A stretch of 64,000 nucleotides of DNA, taken from Prunus persica (Eukaryota > Streptophyta > Magnoliopsida > Rosales > Rosaceae). This document shows, in pieces, positions 1 through 10,819 of this stretch. Under the pieces are notes generated by a model. It worked only from the letters and a program-made list of their open reading frames with translations, had not been told where the DNA came from and did no database searches. The translations under genes and the position numbers were made by a program. The DNA lies in contig NC_034011.1 in the NCBI RefSeq assembly GCF_000346465.2, positions 8,913,064-8,977,063 on the forward strand. Reading direction: 5' to 3'. Positions within the stretch are counted from its first letter, which is position 1; every line of letters starts with the position of its first letter.

Positions 1-3000
1 TTGGGTGTTTATTTACAAAGAAAAGGCATCTTTTAGCTAGACTTGCAGGAATTTAAAAGAAGCTTTGTCATGAGCATAATCCTTTCCTTAGCGAGCTTGA
101 GGTTGAGCTTACTAAAGATTACAATTTACTACTGGATCAAGAAGAGACTTTTTGGCTACAAAAGTCCAGGAATACCTGGCTTAAAGAAGAGGACAGGAAT
201 ACTCGGTTCTTCCATCTGTCCACAGTTGTTAGACGAAGAATGAATAAGTTGGAATGGTTACATGATGATTTTGGGGATTGGATTACTGAGAAACAGAGCA
301 TGAAACATATTATTGTTAATTATTTTCAAGGGTTGTTTTGTGCTTATGATATGGTTGGTGACTATGCTTTGCTTCCTCAGTTGTATCCTAGCCTTGAAGA
401 GGCTGATCTTGAAGGTCTTAGTTGTCCGGTTTCTATTGAAGAGATTAAGAATAGTGTGTTTGCTATTGGTAGATTAAAGACCCCAGGACCTGATGGTTTC
501 CCTGCTCTTTTCTACCAAGATTATTGGGGGGTTTGCTCTGATGATATCATTTCCTTTTTACATGATTGCTTTAATACTGCCACCCTTCTTGATCATTTAA
601 ATGAGACTCTGATTGCTTTGGAGCCTAAAGTGGAGAGGCCTATGTTTATGAATCAGCTTAGGCCTATTAGCCTTTGCAACTCTTTATAAAGTGGTCTCTA
701 AAATCCTTGTGGCTAGGCTTAGGCCATGTATGACTAAGCTTGTCAGCTCTAGCCAAGTTTGTTTTGTTCTAGGGAGACAAATTACGGATAACATTATTGT
801 TGCTCAAGAAGTGCTCCACAAATTTAAATATGCCAAGGGTTTTATAGCTAGGAAAATTGATTTATCCAAAGCTTATGATCGTATGCAATGGCCTTTTATT
901 AGGGAGATTCTCTAGGAAGTGGGCATTAAAGGAAGCATTTTGGAGTTGCTTATGCAGTGTATCATTTCTGTGCAGTACAAGGCCATTCTTAATGGGGAGC
1001 TAATTGACTCTTTCTCTCCTCAGTGTGGTATTAGGCAGGGGGACCCTCTCTCCCCTTATATATTTGTTTTGTGTATGGAAAAACTCTCTCATCTCATTCA
1101 ACAAAAGATTCAGGATAGAGCTTGGAAGTCTGTTTAGATTTGTCATGGAGGTCCTCATATTTCCCATTTATTCTTTGTTGATGATTTAATCCTTTTTGGG
1201 GAAGCTACTATTGATCAAGCTTGTTTGATGAAATAGTGTTTGGATGATTTCTGTCAGTTGTCTGGTCAGCGAGTTAGCTTTGAAAAGTCTATGATATGTG
1301 TTTCCCCAAATACGTGCTCTGATTTGGCTAATTCAATTGCTATGATAAGTGGTTCTCCTCTCACTGCTAGCCTTGGTAAGTACCTTGGTGTCCCACTAGA
1401 GTCAGTAAACAAACATATCAAGAGGTTATTGCTAAAGTCCCAAAGAGATTAGCTTCTTGGAAGAGCCATACGTTGTCTATCGCTGGTAGAATTACTTTGC
1501 TTCAATCTGTTACTGCTGCTATTCCGATCTATACTATACAAACTGCCAAGTTGCCTATGTCTGTCTGTGATAAATTGAATCTGCTCAACAGGAATTTTCT
1601 TTGGGGGCATACCAGTAATACTTCTAAAATCCATCTTGTCAATTGGGAGCAAGTGTGTAAACCTAAGGTAGTTGGTGGGTTAGGCATTAAAAGGTCTGCT
1701 TGGATGAACCAAGCTCTTTTGGCTAAGACTGGATGAAGACATCTTCAACATGAGCAAGGTTTGTGGTCTCAGGTCTTCTATGCTAAGTACTTAAAACACC
1801 AAAACATTTTAACTGTGAAGGACTCTTTTTTCCCTTGTAGCTCTAGTGTCTGGAGGGGTGTTCTTTTTGGTCATTCTGTCATTTCCAAAGGTGTTAAGTG
1901 GAGAGTTGGTTATGGGGATAATGTGTTATTTTGGACTGATAGGTGGTTGAGTTGTGGCCCTTTGTATCAATATTTGCTCATTGATCTTTTTGAGGAAATG
2001 CTTCAGCTGAATGTTGGTGATTTTTCGGATGAGGGGGTCTGGGACTTTAACTGCTTAAGGGAATGTCTTCCTTTTCATATTATTCAGTTAATTTTAAGTG
2101 TTCATGCTGGTTTTAATGGCAGTGGGGCTGATAGATATATTTGGCAGTTCACGCCTAATGGTTCTTTCTCGGCTAAATCAGCCTATAGTTCCTTTTTACC
2201 TGCTGAGGCTTTAGTTAAATGGGACTAGCAGTTTCTTTGGAGGTTACGGCTCCCTCCTAAGGTTAAAACTTTTCTTTGGATTGTTTGTCATCGAAAGTTG
2301 CTTACTAATGTGCAAAGGCAGAAGAGAGGCCTCACTCAAGTTCCTACTTGTCCTAGATGTGATTATCCTATGGAAACTATTTCTCACTTATTTAAAGATT
2401 GTCCTTTCTCTTTGGCCATTTGGAATTGTCTTCAAATTGGAAATAATCCTAGCCCTGATATGGTGGATTTTAATGAGTGGCTGTTAAGGAATCTACAATA
2501 TAAAAGAAAGGTCTATAATGGGTTGCCTTGGCCTTTGGTTTTTGCACTTTATCTGTCGTTTATCTGGAAATGGAGATGTAAAGGAATTTTTTATCAAAGG
2601 TTTGTTATGCCTGGTGAACCACATCATTTAATTCTTCAATATGCTTTGGAGTGGTTTAATGCTACCAAACCGCCTTCCCTTTCTTATGTGTTGTTTGTTG
2701 TTCAACTTCATTGGATAGCCCCTACTTATGGAGTTTGTAAGATTAACACAGATGGAAGTTGTAACAGTGTTTCTGGGTTTATTAGTGCTGGTGGTCTTTT
2801 AAGAGATAATTATAGTGCTTGGATTAAGGGTTTCTCTGTGAACCTGGGTGTTGGTTTTGTTCTTGTAGCGTTGTGGGGCATTTTTTGTGGTCTTCATTTG
2901 GCTCGGGAGTTTGGCTTTAGTGTTGTGGAGATGGAAAGTGACTCTAGTGTGGATGTGGCTCTTCTTTCTAGCTCTACTATTTCCACACACCCCCTGTTTA

Positions 3001-3275
3001 GCCTTATTAGGTGTTGCAAGTTAAAGGTGCAAGCTGGTTGGAGATGTTCTGTTATGCACATCTTCAGAGAGCAGAATGTGGCAGCTCACGTCTTGGCTTC
3101 TAAGAGTTCTGAGTTTGGCACTGGGGTGCAGTATTTTACTGAGGTGCCGACATTTCTTGCGACTTGTTTGCCTGAGGATGCTATTGGGGTGTCCAGGTCC
3201 AATGTTGTTTGTGCTTATATTGGGTGTCCAGGTCCCGTGTTGTTTGTGCTTAGTCTGTTTGTTCTGGGCCCTTAG
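1..3275 (+). pseudogene. LINE-A ORF2 remnant (RT, zf-RVT, RNase H)
   Basis: The frame moves between pieces at about 100-243, 240-689, 691-915, 919-1137, 1140-1452, 1473-1736, 1761-2228 and 2298-3275. The pre-RT linker has the plant LINE signature FWLQKSRNTWLKEEDRNTRF at about 150-210. RT blocks include LRPISLCNSL (about 658-687), KIDLSKAYDRMQW (about 853-891), IRQGDPLSPYIF (about 1030-1065) and the polymerase box FVDD (1174-1185), where most plant L1 elements have FADD. The zf-RVT finger (CPRCDYPMETISHLFKDC) is at about 2350-2405. RNase H begins at INTDGS (about 2740). Its second acidic residue is missing (VALW where AEL is usual) and the late Asp is His (NVAAHVLA), so it looks inactive. Stops split several pieces, for example after REIL (913-915) and KWD (2226-2228). 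Confidence 0.9.
3187..3256 (+). repeat. Two tandem 35-bp units in the LINE-A 3' end
   Basis: Two adjacent units begin GGGTGTCCAGGTCC and share TGTTGTTTGTGCTTA. They lie between the RNase H domain and the oligo(A) run, so they belong to the LINE tail and lengthen the last open frame. Confidence 0.8.
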
Positions 3276-3454
3276 CCCCTCTTGTTGCCAAAAAAAAAAA
3301 AGAAGTCAAAAACACAACCCATCCCCACTTCCAGCAATATCTGTGGTGGTGTTGGGTGGGGATGGTTGATATCGTTGCCATTGTCTCCTCTCAGTCCCAC
3401 CCCAACTTGACTACCTCCTCCCACGCCCCCACCAACCGAGCGAGTACAACCTAG

Positions 3455-3455
<1 letters not shown>

Positions 3456-3502
<47 letters not shown>
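3456..3502. repeat. (CT)n microsatellite
   Basis: Uninterrupted CT dinucleotides for about 46 bp. It sits at the head of a dispersed repeat whose other copy (35.8 kb) also follows a CT tract, so the microsatellite is probably part of that repeat. Confidence 0.97.
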
Positions 3503-3504
<2 letters not shown>

Positions 3505-4752
3505 GAGGAGGCTTTTGCCTCTGTCAAAGGTGACGGTAAAATCGACAAGGGAGGGCTTTTAGACCCACCCCTTCTCTCCTGTTTGTAGGGGTGGACATGG
3601 TCTAGTTTGGCCCGATTTGCACCTAAAAAAGAAATATAAATCAATATTATTCATTTGATGTGGTATGGTCTAGCTGTTGACTAAAATGACTAGGAGAACC
3701 GGACCAATCTGAACTTGCCGGTCTTGGTTCTATGGAATAGCAATTAATATCGTATCCGATTATATTTAGATTTTTCCGCATTAATTTATAAAAAATTTAT
3801 AAAAGTATTCGGATATTATTTATTTATTTATTTAGAGGAACTAGTAAATTTTCCTTAAATTGTCAAAGGTTACAGGCTTGAGCGAACAAACATGGCCTCA
3901 TAAAAACCTTGCCCAGGAAAAGTATTTGGATACGCTTTCATTGCTGTATACGGTTTAATACCGGTCTTGCGTAGGAATTGACATATCTTGCAATACGATG
4001 CCTTCCAATTAGGTTATGAACTCGAGCAAACAAACGTGTTCTTATTGATACCGTATCCACTGCAATTAATACCGTATCAATTATTGAGTTTTTTCCACAT
4101 CAGTTTATAAAGTTTATAGAAGTATTTGGATACGCTTTCATCCTATTCAAAAGTTGTACATAAAGAGTAAATTGTCGTAGACCTCCCCAAATTAGGACCC
4201 CAATCGAACTTAACTTTATGAACTAAAAAATCAGCTAATTTAACACCCAAATTAATTAAAATTGTCAATTTAATACCTACCGTTAGATTTTATCACTTTT
4301 CATCTAAAATTCCTTCGTACGTGGCATGTGAGACACATGTGCAATATAATTGGAGAACAATATAGTTCTTCTAACCTGTTTTCCTACCACTATTCAGCTT
4401 CCCTAATAGTTGAGGCCAAATTAAAAATAGAGGAGCCCTAATTTCACAAATTCCACCATTACAGACAATTGTTATGACATATACCCACCCATAGCATACA
4501 GTTGAGAAGAAGGAGAAGAAGATGAAGTGGTTAGAAAATGCAAAGGAACATGCCTAGAGCAAATGGTTCAGCCGAGTCCAAGTTCAAATACCTGGAGCAA
4601 GAGGTTCTCTGTGTGTTCTAGAGATAAGGAGCCTTCAGTCGAATCTGACATCAACTATCCTCATCATTTGTTACCAAGTTAATCGAGCCTAAACGTCTTG
4701 GTGCAAAACTTGCCTTTGTGGAGCATTTGCCTTTTCACAACCATTGACAGGG
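3503..4752. repeat. Dispersed repeat, copy 1 (other copy at 35826-38009)
   Basis: From GGCTTTTAGACCCACCCCTT (3554) on, this stretch aligns by eye with 35825-36825 and again with about 37905-37950. Shared landmarks are GACTAAAATGACTAGGAGAA, GTTTATAGAAGTATTTGGAT and CATTTGTTACCAAGTTAA. No coding capacity and no terminal repeats were recognised. The class is unknown. Compared with copy 2 it lacks the 1.07-kb insert at 36826-37893. Confidence 0.85.
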
Positions 4753-4841
4753 GGTATATTGACCCAGTTGTAAAGTGAGGAGGTATTTAAGCCCCTATTC
4801 TAATTAAGAGTCTCTCTATTGATCTACACTTTCTTCCTTTA

Positions 4842-4978
4842 GACCCGTTTGGTTCATGAGAAATCAATTGCTTTAAATGTTTGGTAAGTTTAGGCATATA
4901 AGACAGAAATATCATGCGGTGTTACTGCCAAATTCACAAGGGAAGTTTTCAATGATGAAAATTGGGATCAAACAGGTC
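4842..4978. mobile_element. Short TIR element (candidate MITE)
   Basis: The ends are imperfect inverted repeats: GACCCGTTTGGTTC on the left, and GACCTGTTTGATCC as the reverse complement of the right end. At 137 bp and without an ORF it fits a MITE. No convincing target duplication was found, so the call is tentative. Confidence 0.5.
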
Positions 4979-5139
4979 AACAATGGTATAAGAGGGATCT
5001 AAATCCTATTGGCATTGATGAAAATTGTGTTGTGTATTCATTTATCTTGGACAAAGGAGAGAACATGTAGCACAAAAGCAAAGTAGAACACATCAATTTA
5101 TGTATAGAGAACATTAATCAGTACTTTCTACTTCTTGGA

Positions 5140-6009
5140 TCAAGGAAAAGGTGCCAAGGACGATGTAGCACAACCAAGAGCCTTTGTCACGCCAGTAATT
5201 GTGGGCTTGACATTAGAACACACAGAGGTAAGAGGGCCTTTGTCTCCACCGTAGGTGAGATCAATGTCAGTCAACTCCACATTCTCACACGGTTTGCCAG
5301 TGGTACATATAAGCTTGACTGCAAGTGGAGTGAAAGATGAGCCCTTAATGTTCTTGAAGCTGACATTGTTGATCTTAACTTTTGACGGAGGCTTTTGTTC
5401 ACACTGAGTATATGGGCAGTACAATTGGTCTATGAGGATAGGGTTACTGACATTAACCATGATAATATCCTCATAGTGTATACCCGAGGCAGAGCTAGGC
5501 GAAGGAGAATCTGGAAATGTTTTGATTGTCACACCGTTCTCCATATTAGTCAGGGTGCAGTTCTTAACTATGATCCCGGTCACATCCTTTTCTTCCTTAT
5601 ATTTTCCAAGGCTTCCAATGCTTATTCCATGGCCTGGCCCACAAGTAACATCAGTCACTGTGATTTCGTGGGAGTCATCACCAATAGAAATACAGTCATC
5701 CCCAGTTCCAATCTTTGAATGAGTAATGTTGATACTAGTCGAAGCCCCGATATGGATTCCATCTGTGTTTCTGCTCTCGTCAGGTGCTGTAATGGTAAGC
5801 TGTTGAAATGTAGTATGGTTGCACCGGAAAACATGGATGTGGAAAAATTTGCTGTTAAGTGAAGTTATGTCCTGAACTTTGGAATTTGTGAGGAATTCAA
5901 ACCGCAGATTAACGGGAGGAGGTTTGCAATTTTTGTTTTTGTGGCAGTCATTTTGATTCCAAGAAAGTGCTCCTTGGCCATCAAGAGCGGCAGCAAATTT
6001 TTGGCGCAT
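5140..6009 (-). pseudogene. Exopolygalacturonase (GH28), 5' exons missing
   Basis: GH28 polygalacturonases hydrolyse pectin galacturonan in the cell wall. Exo forms are typical of pollen. The 289 residues cover the C-terminal two thirds of the beta-helix: LDGQGALSW at residues 9-17, NTDG at 81-84, GDDC at 103-106, GPGHG at 124-128. Full-length plant enzymes are near 400 residues with a signal peptide. Here a TAG lies directly before the first Met, and no signal-peptide exon was recognised upstream to 8 kb. The sequence just before (TACGTAG) could be a 3' splice site, so residue 1 may be an exon edge. The fourth GH28 motif, normally Arg-Ile-Lys, reads T161-I-K, losing the substrate-binding Arg. 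A broken start plus a lost motif residue suggests a pseudogene. The remaining frame is open to its stop. Confidence 0.85.
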
Positions 6010-6258
6010 CTACGTATATACTCCTGGATAGAGTTAACAAGATGAACAGGAAAAGACCATGCCTACACTATTGGCGCATCTACGTATATACTTTTTCTAA
6101 TATCATCCAACTAGAAAGTGCCTCACCTTAACAACTTTAATTCATCTCCTTAGCTTAAGTAATCCATTTGCACCATTGTGGTTGTTAGTTCATCTATTTT
6201 TTACCATACTCTTTTAATTTTTCTTATAATCCATAGGTTTTGCTTGCTATCTACCGGT

Positions 6259-6361
6259 GACATTGATCTCACCTACAATGGAAACAAAGGCCCTCTTACC
6301 TCTCAATGTTAATGTCAAGCCCACCATTATTTGTGTGACAAAAGCCCTTGCCTGTGCTACC
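6259..6361 (+). pseudogene. Inverted fragment of a second polygalacturonase 3' exon
   Basis: The plus strand encodes DIDLTYNGNKGPLTSQC, a stop, then after a frame change NVKPTIICVTKALAC. This matches the last about 35 residues of the minus-strand gene at 5140-6009 (DIDLTYGGDKGPLTSVC, NVKPTITGVTKALGC), in opposite orientation and with substitutions. It is a remnant of a related gene, left by tandem or inverted duplication. Confidence 0.8.
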
Positions 6362-6362
6362 T

Positions 6363-6760
6363 ATGCTGGGTTAAAGAAATGGAAAGTACTAAAGATAAAT
6401 TGTCGTGTTCTTTGATTTTTTTTATTTTGTGGTGCTTGTATAGGTCTTTTTTCTTCGCTCAGATACCTTCACATGTTCTGAGCTATAAAATTATAATATA
6501 TTTAATATTCGCAAATAAATTGCTAGTGTTAAAACATACATTCACTAATTCATCATTGTCTAGATAATGCATAAGTTTCTACTCTATATACTTTTCTTGG
6601 CCTACAACCAGTTCAATGCCAAGAAGAGGGCATTCTTTCTTCCCATGCTTGGCCAATTGAAGCTGGGATTAGTATGCCAGCTTGATTTTGATCCTTCCAC
6701 TATATTAATTGAAGATTATCAAACAAACTGAATGTGTGTGTGTGTATATATATATATTTA
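6363..6760. other. No gene seen; TG/TA microsatellite
   Basis: AT-rich sequence without supported coding. A (TG)n(TA)n tract lies at about 6733-6757. The short plus-strand frame that continues from the polygalacturonase scrap to 6567 is chance. Confidence 0.6.
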
Positions 6761-6887
6761 TTCTCTCATCCGGACGGTCTGGACGTTATTATTGTGCGGG
6801 TGCCATTGTAAACAAGGAGTATACTTTTAAAATAAATTAATATTTAAAGAGTGGCTATACTTGTTATTTATACGAATATTTTTTAAG

Positions 6888-6953
6888 TATAGCCGGGCGG
6901 CTATATTATTAAAATATTTGAATGGATGTCAAGTGTATAGCCGTCCGGCTATA
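6888..6953. repeat. Two perfect 18-bp palindromes, TATAGCCG-NN-CGGCTATA
   Basis: TATAGCCGGGCGGCTATA (6888-6905) and TATAGCCGTCCGGCTATA (6936-6953) each have 8-bp arms and a 2-bp centre. A decayed third copy is near 7184-7201, and half-sites (GGCTATAC) lie near 6852 and 7215. They sit at the edge of the fold-back element at 6962-7503 and may be its sub-terminal motif. Confidence 0.8.
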
Positions 6954-6961
6954 CAGCATAA

Positions 6962-7503
6962 ATGTGTGCTCTTTTTTGTAATTAAGTAATATCTTACCAT
7001 TTTAAAATTACTTTAATTTTTATGTATTTAGTGAATAATTAGTATTGAAATATTTTACTAATTTCAATATTTACTTTATAAATTGTAATTAATTATTTTA
7101 AATTATTTTGTGGACTTTGTTTTTTATTTAATTTTCTACAAAATTAGTTTATTTGGTATAATATGTTCTAAATATTTTAATAGTATAGCCGTGCGACTGT
7201 ACTATTCAAATATATTAATATTGCGGCTATACCTGTTAAATATATTTTGGTTTTAAGAGTATCGCCGCACGACATAAAATATTCAGACATATTGAATATT
7301 CAAACATATTCAACTAAATAAACTAATTTTGTACAAAATAAAATATAAAAAAAGTCCACAAAATAATTTAAAATAATTAATAACAATTTATTAAGTAATT
7401 TTTGAAATTAGTAAAAAATTTAAATACTAATTGTTCACTAAATTTATAATAATTAAAGCAATTAAAAAAGGCTAAGATATTTCATATTTACAGAAAAGAA
7501 GGC
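6962..7503. mobile_element. Fold-back element with about 200-bp inverted arms
   Basis: The left arm (about 6962-7165) read as its reverse complement follows the right arm (about 7305-7503): AATAAACTAATTTTGTA, AAGTCCACAAAATAATTTAA, then a shared run ending AAGATAT near the outer ends. The spacer is about 140 bp and carries two decayed TATAGCCG motifs. No ORF. The class is uncertain (MITE or fold-back). Confidence 0.75.
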
Positions 7504-7534
7504 GCTGGTATTGTGCCTTTTTGGTTGGCAATCG

Positions 7535-8236
7535 GCCCATGTCTTCTCACAACTTGTGATTTATCTCAATGAGTGTGTCAACATGCTTACGTCCAAGCAT
7601 TCTTGTTTTAGTGTGTAGATCCATCAGATACTTCCTTTGAGACAAAAATGTACCAGTTTTTGACCTTGCTAGTTCAATTTCGTGGAAGTCTTTAAGAGTA
7701 CCTAAATCCTTCATCTCAAATTACTAAGACAAATACTTTTGTAGCTTATGTTGCTCTCTTGTGTCATTCCCAATTACAACAATGTCATCCACATAAACAA
7801 TTAATGCAATGATATTTCCTTCATCACACTTCAAGAACAGGGTGTCGTTCGGAGATTGTTTTAACCCATATAATGACTTTATGCATTTGCAAACTTGATT
7901 TTTCTTTTCAGGAGCTAAATTACATCCTAGTTGTAAATCCATGTATATCTCTTCTACCAAGTCTCTGTGTAAGAAGGCATTCTTAACATCGAACTGATGT
8001 AGTGGCCAATCTAGATTTGTTGCTAGAGACAATAGGACTCTGATAGTGTCGATCTTCGCTATTAGGGCAAAGGCCTCTTGGTAGCCCACCTCATATCTCT
8101 GTCTGTACCCCTTCGCCACCGATCTAACTTTATATCTTTCAATGAATCCATGTGCTTTAAGTTTCACAGTACAGATAAAACCGCATCCCACAGTCTTCTT
8201 TCCATAAGGTAAAGGCACGAGCTCTCATGTGGCAAT
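7535..8236 (-). pseudogene. Ty1/copia reverse-transcriptase fragment
   Basis: The minus strand encodes a copia RT segment: PYGKKTVGCGFICTVK, VAKGYRQRYEVGY (usual: VAKGYxQxxGxDY), QFDVKNAFLHRDLVEEIYM, SLYGLKQSP and the catalytic YVDDIVVIGND. After a stop near 7724 the frame continues as EMKDLGTLKDFHEIELARS and FLSQRKYLMDL to about 7550. An upstream stop replaces the Trp usually found before ELVPLP. LTRs, gag, integrase and RNase H are absent, so this is an isolated RT shred abutting the fold-back element. Confidence 0.9.
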
Positions 8237-8253
8237 CTTCTAGAGAGCTCGCA

Positions 8254-10326
8254 TGTAACACCCCGTCCTAAAAATACTGTTCAATTGATTATTTAATTGT
8301 GGATTTACAATTTTACCCTTGCGGGTAGGGTTATTTTAGGCACTTTTCGATCTGGACAGATTTTGAGGATTTTAGTGACACCATTTCGTAAAGCTCGCTC
8401 TCATGAGTTTGTAGACACGTAGTGGGCTCAAATCAGAGTTATAACGAAGAAGTTGTGGTCAGCGGAAGTGCAATGACACAATCATAAATATTTCAAAGTT
8501 GGGTTTTAAAATACCCAATCAGCCTCTCTCTCTCTCTCTTTACAAGAGCGGCAGCAAATTTTTGACGGCAATTTTGTCATCGTCCGGTGTCCGATTCGAG
8601 CAAAATTGGTTGCAAAAGTTTCGTATCAATGTCCTCTATCTTACCCACATTTTCCCAGCTCAAGAATCCAAGGAAATTAAACTGAACGACTGGAAGTTCG
8701 GGTGATATTTGAAGTTTCTGAGGCTGTTTTCAGCGATCTCAGTGGCGGTTTTCGTCAATCCAGGTATGAATCTTCATCCCATCCATGTGCTCTAGTTGTC
8801 TATGCTGGTATCTTGGATTAATTTTGAGGTTTTACATGTCATTCAAAATACCCATTTTAGCCAACGATTTCGGCTTCAATTCGGCTAGTTTCGACTAGTT
8901 TTTGGCCGTGGTCCAAGAACAAAACTTGATCCCCTAGTAAGTCTGAATTTGTTGGCATAGGTATTCACTGGTGGTTTGGAGATTTTCCGTCGCTGGAAAA
9001 TCTTTTAAGACACCCACACGCTGTCGGTGGTGGATGGCAGCCCATGGAGTTCTAAATTGTTACCCTTATCGTCCTGAGCATGACGGTATGCTTGGATTTG
9101 GATTTGATTATCGTTTGACTGTCGAACGGATATTGCACTTGTTATGCGATATCCAGGTTCAATACGTTTGGACACCTGTTATGTGATATCCAGGTTCAAT
9201 AGGTTTGGACCGTTCAATCAGTCCCATTTTCTAATGCGTTATTCCTCGTACTTCTAGGATTTGTGTTGGAACTGGTGGATCGAGAATGGGAGTCTTGGAT
9301 ACTCCTAATCAATGATTCTAGAGTTAAGTAAACCGGTTACCGTCCTATCGTACGATCGAGAGCGATCCTATCGCTCAATCGAGACTAAACTCTGGAAACT
9401 TGTTAAGTAGACCTTGTTGTACTTATAGTAAAGTTTGGATCGAAAATCAGAGGTTGTGGACCCCTAGGGCCCAATTGGTCAAATTCAGCGATCGAGGTCA
9501 AACCGACCGTTAGATTGTGATGAGACTTCTAGAATGGGCTGAACTTTTGGTTATGGACCAATAGGAATTGTCATATAGCAATTGGGGTTGTGGGCCCTTC
9601 GAGCCCAGTTGACTTAGATTGTGGGCTTTGTTGGCTTGGTTGAGGCCTTTTAGTAGTTGTAATTGTAATTGGAGGTTTGTTTTAAAATGGTATTGTGTTT
9701 TGAGTGTTTTATTAAATTTTTATGAATTATTATGTAATCGCTTTTACTTTCCATGAATAAGGAATGGCTTGGATAACTGGATTTTGGCATGAATAAGGAA
9801 TTAATTAAATGCCTGATTGTATGTCTATATTTAAATATATGCTCGATGGCTTGAAATCGATGAATGATGGATACTAGTTTTCTCAATAGTATGTTGTACA
9901 TATTTGAATGTAGTTTGAGAACAGTTTTGAAAGATTATGCATGGTCAAGTTCAAGTTAAGGAATGTTGGGATTGATCTCATTTTAAAAATGGATTTTTGG
10001 TTATCTATTTAAGAACTGATTTTTGGAAAGTTGAGAAAGAATTTGGAAACTTGATTAGTGGAAAAAGAGGAATTTTATGATAAGTTTTGGAAAATGGTTT
10101 TCAAAACCCACCACCGGAGTACCGCCCCCCAATTGCCTTCGGAACAGTCTAGTCATTTATGACAATGCCCACGAGTCTCAGGGACCCTTGAACCATGTGG
10201 TGCGAGGATTTGCGTTCTTGGGTTGATTATATCTTCCTGAGTCCTGCAAGGGGATTTGACGGATATGGGTTTCGGGCTGATGACCCGATTTTGCGAGGAT
10301 ATTCGTTCTCGGGCTGACCACGTGTT
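8254..10326. repeat. Unclassified repeat, LTR-like start TGTAACACCCCGTCC
   Basis: No host coding was found in about 2 kb. The sequence opens with TGTAACACCCCGTCC, a start I associate with plant LTR elements. A 37-38 bp tandem duplication with GATATCCAGGTTCAATA occurs at about 9140-9214, and a (CT) tract at 8524-8538. No second LTR or terminal TG/CA pair was found, so the class and right end are unresolved. Confidence 0.4.
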
Positions 10327-10686
10327 CCCCGAGTTACATGGGAAAGTAGTGGGGAAAGTGAAGTCCTCCTCCCCCCTTGGGTTTTGTTTTCCCTCATCAC
10401 GGGAAAGTTTGGGAAAATGAGCCAATATTAAATGCACATTTTTCATGATCATTTTGTCCCCATTAAAAATTTAGAATTACAATATATCATTAAATGCATT
10501 CTTTTTATTTGATTTAATATGGGTATAATTGGAAAATTATACAAATTTTGTTTTCCATTCCTACTCAAAACGAACATGGGAAAGGAAATAAAGTGATATC
10601 TCCTGGTTACTTTCATTTCCCATCTCTTGGGAAATGACATGGGAAGTGATTTCCCCTCAAATCCATCCCGTGAACCAAATGGGGCC
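10327..10686. mobile_element. Candidate MITE with CCCC...GGGG degenerate ends
   Basis: The ends are loosely inverted: left CCCCGAGTTACATGGGAAAG, right reverse complement CCCCATTTGGTTCACGGGAT. Both sides carry GGGGAAA blocks a little further in. The right end (GTGAACCAAATGGGGCC) resembles hAT-type MITE ends in plants. There is no ORF and no clear target duplication. Confidence 0.45.
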
Positions 10687-10819
10687 TTAAGGTAAGAGCT
10701 TTTCACCCATAACAAGTTTTCTTTAGGGTTTTCCATCCCTGGTTTGTCTGGGGTTTTCTTTATTTTCTTACCAAACTGGTGATATACAGGGGTTTCCCTT
10801 CAATATCCAGGTAGTTGGA

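Larger units (their letters stand above)
1..3300 (+). mobile_element. LINE-A, L1-type non-LTR retrotransposon, 5' end outside window
   Basis: The plus strand reads through the back half of a plant L1-type LINE: linker, reverse transcriptase, zf-RVT finger, RNase H, short 3' UTR and an oligo(A) run at about 3291-3301. The window opens inside ORF2, so ORF1 and the endonuclease domain are off the left edge. At least six stops or frame changes break the reading frame, so the copy is dead. There is no left flank, so a target-site duplication cannot be tested. Confidence 0.93.
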
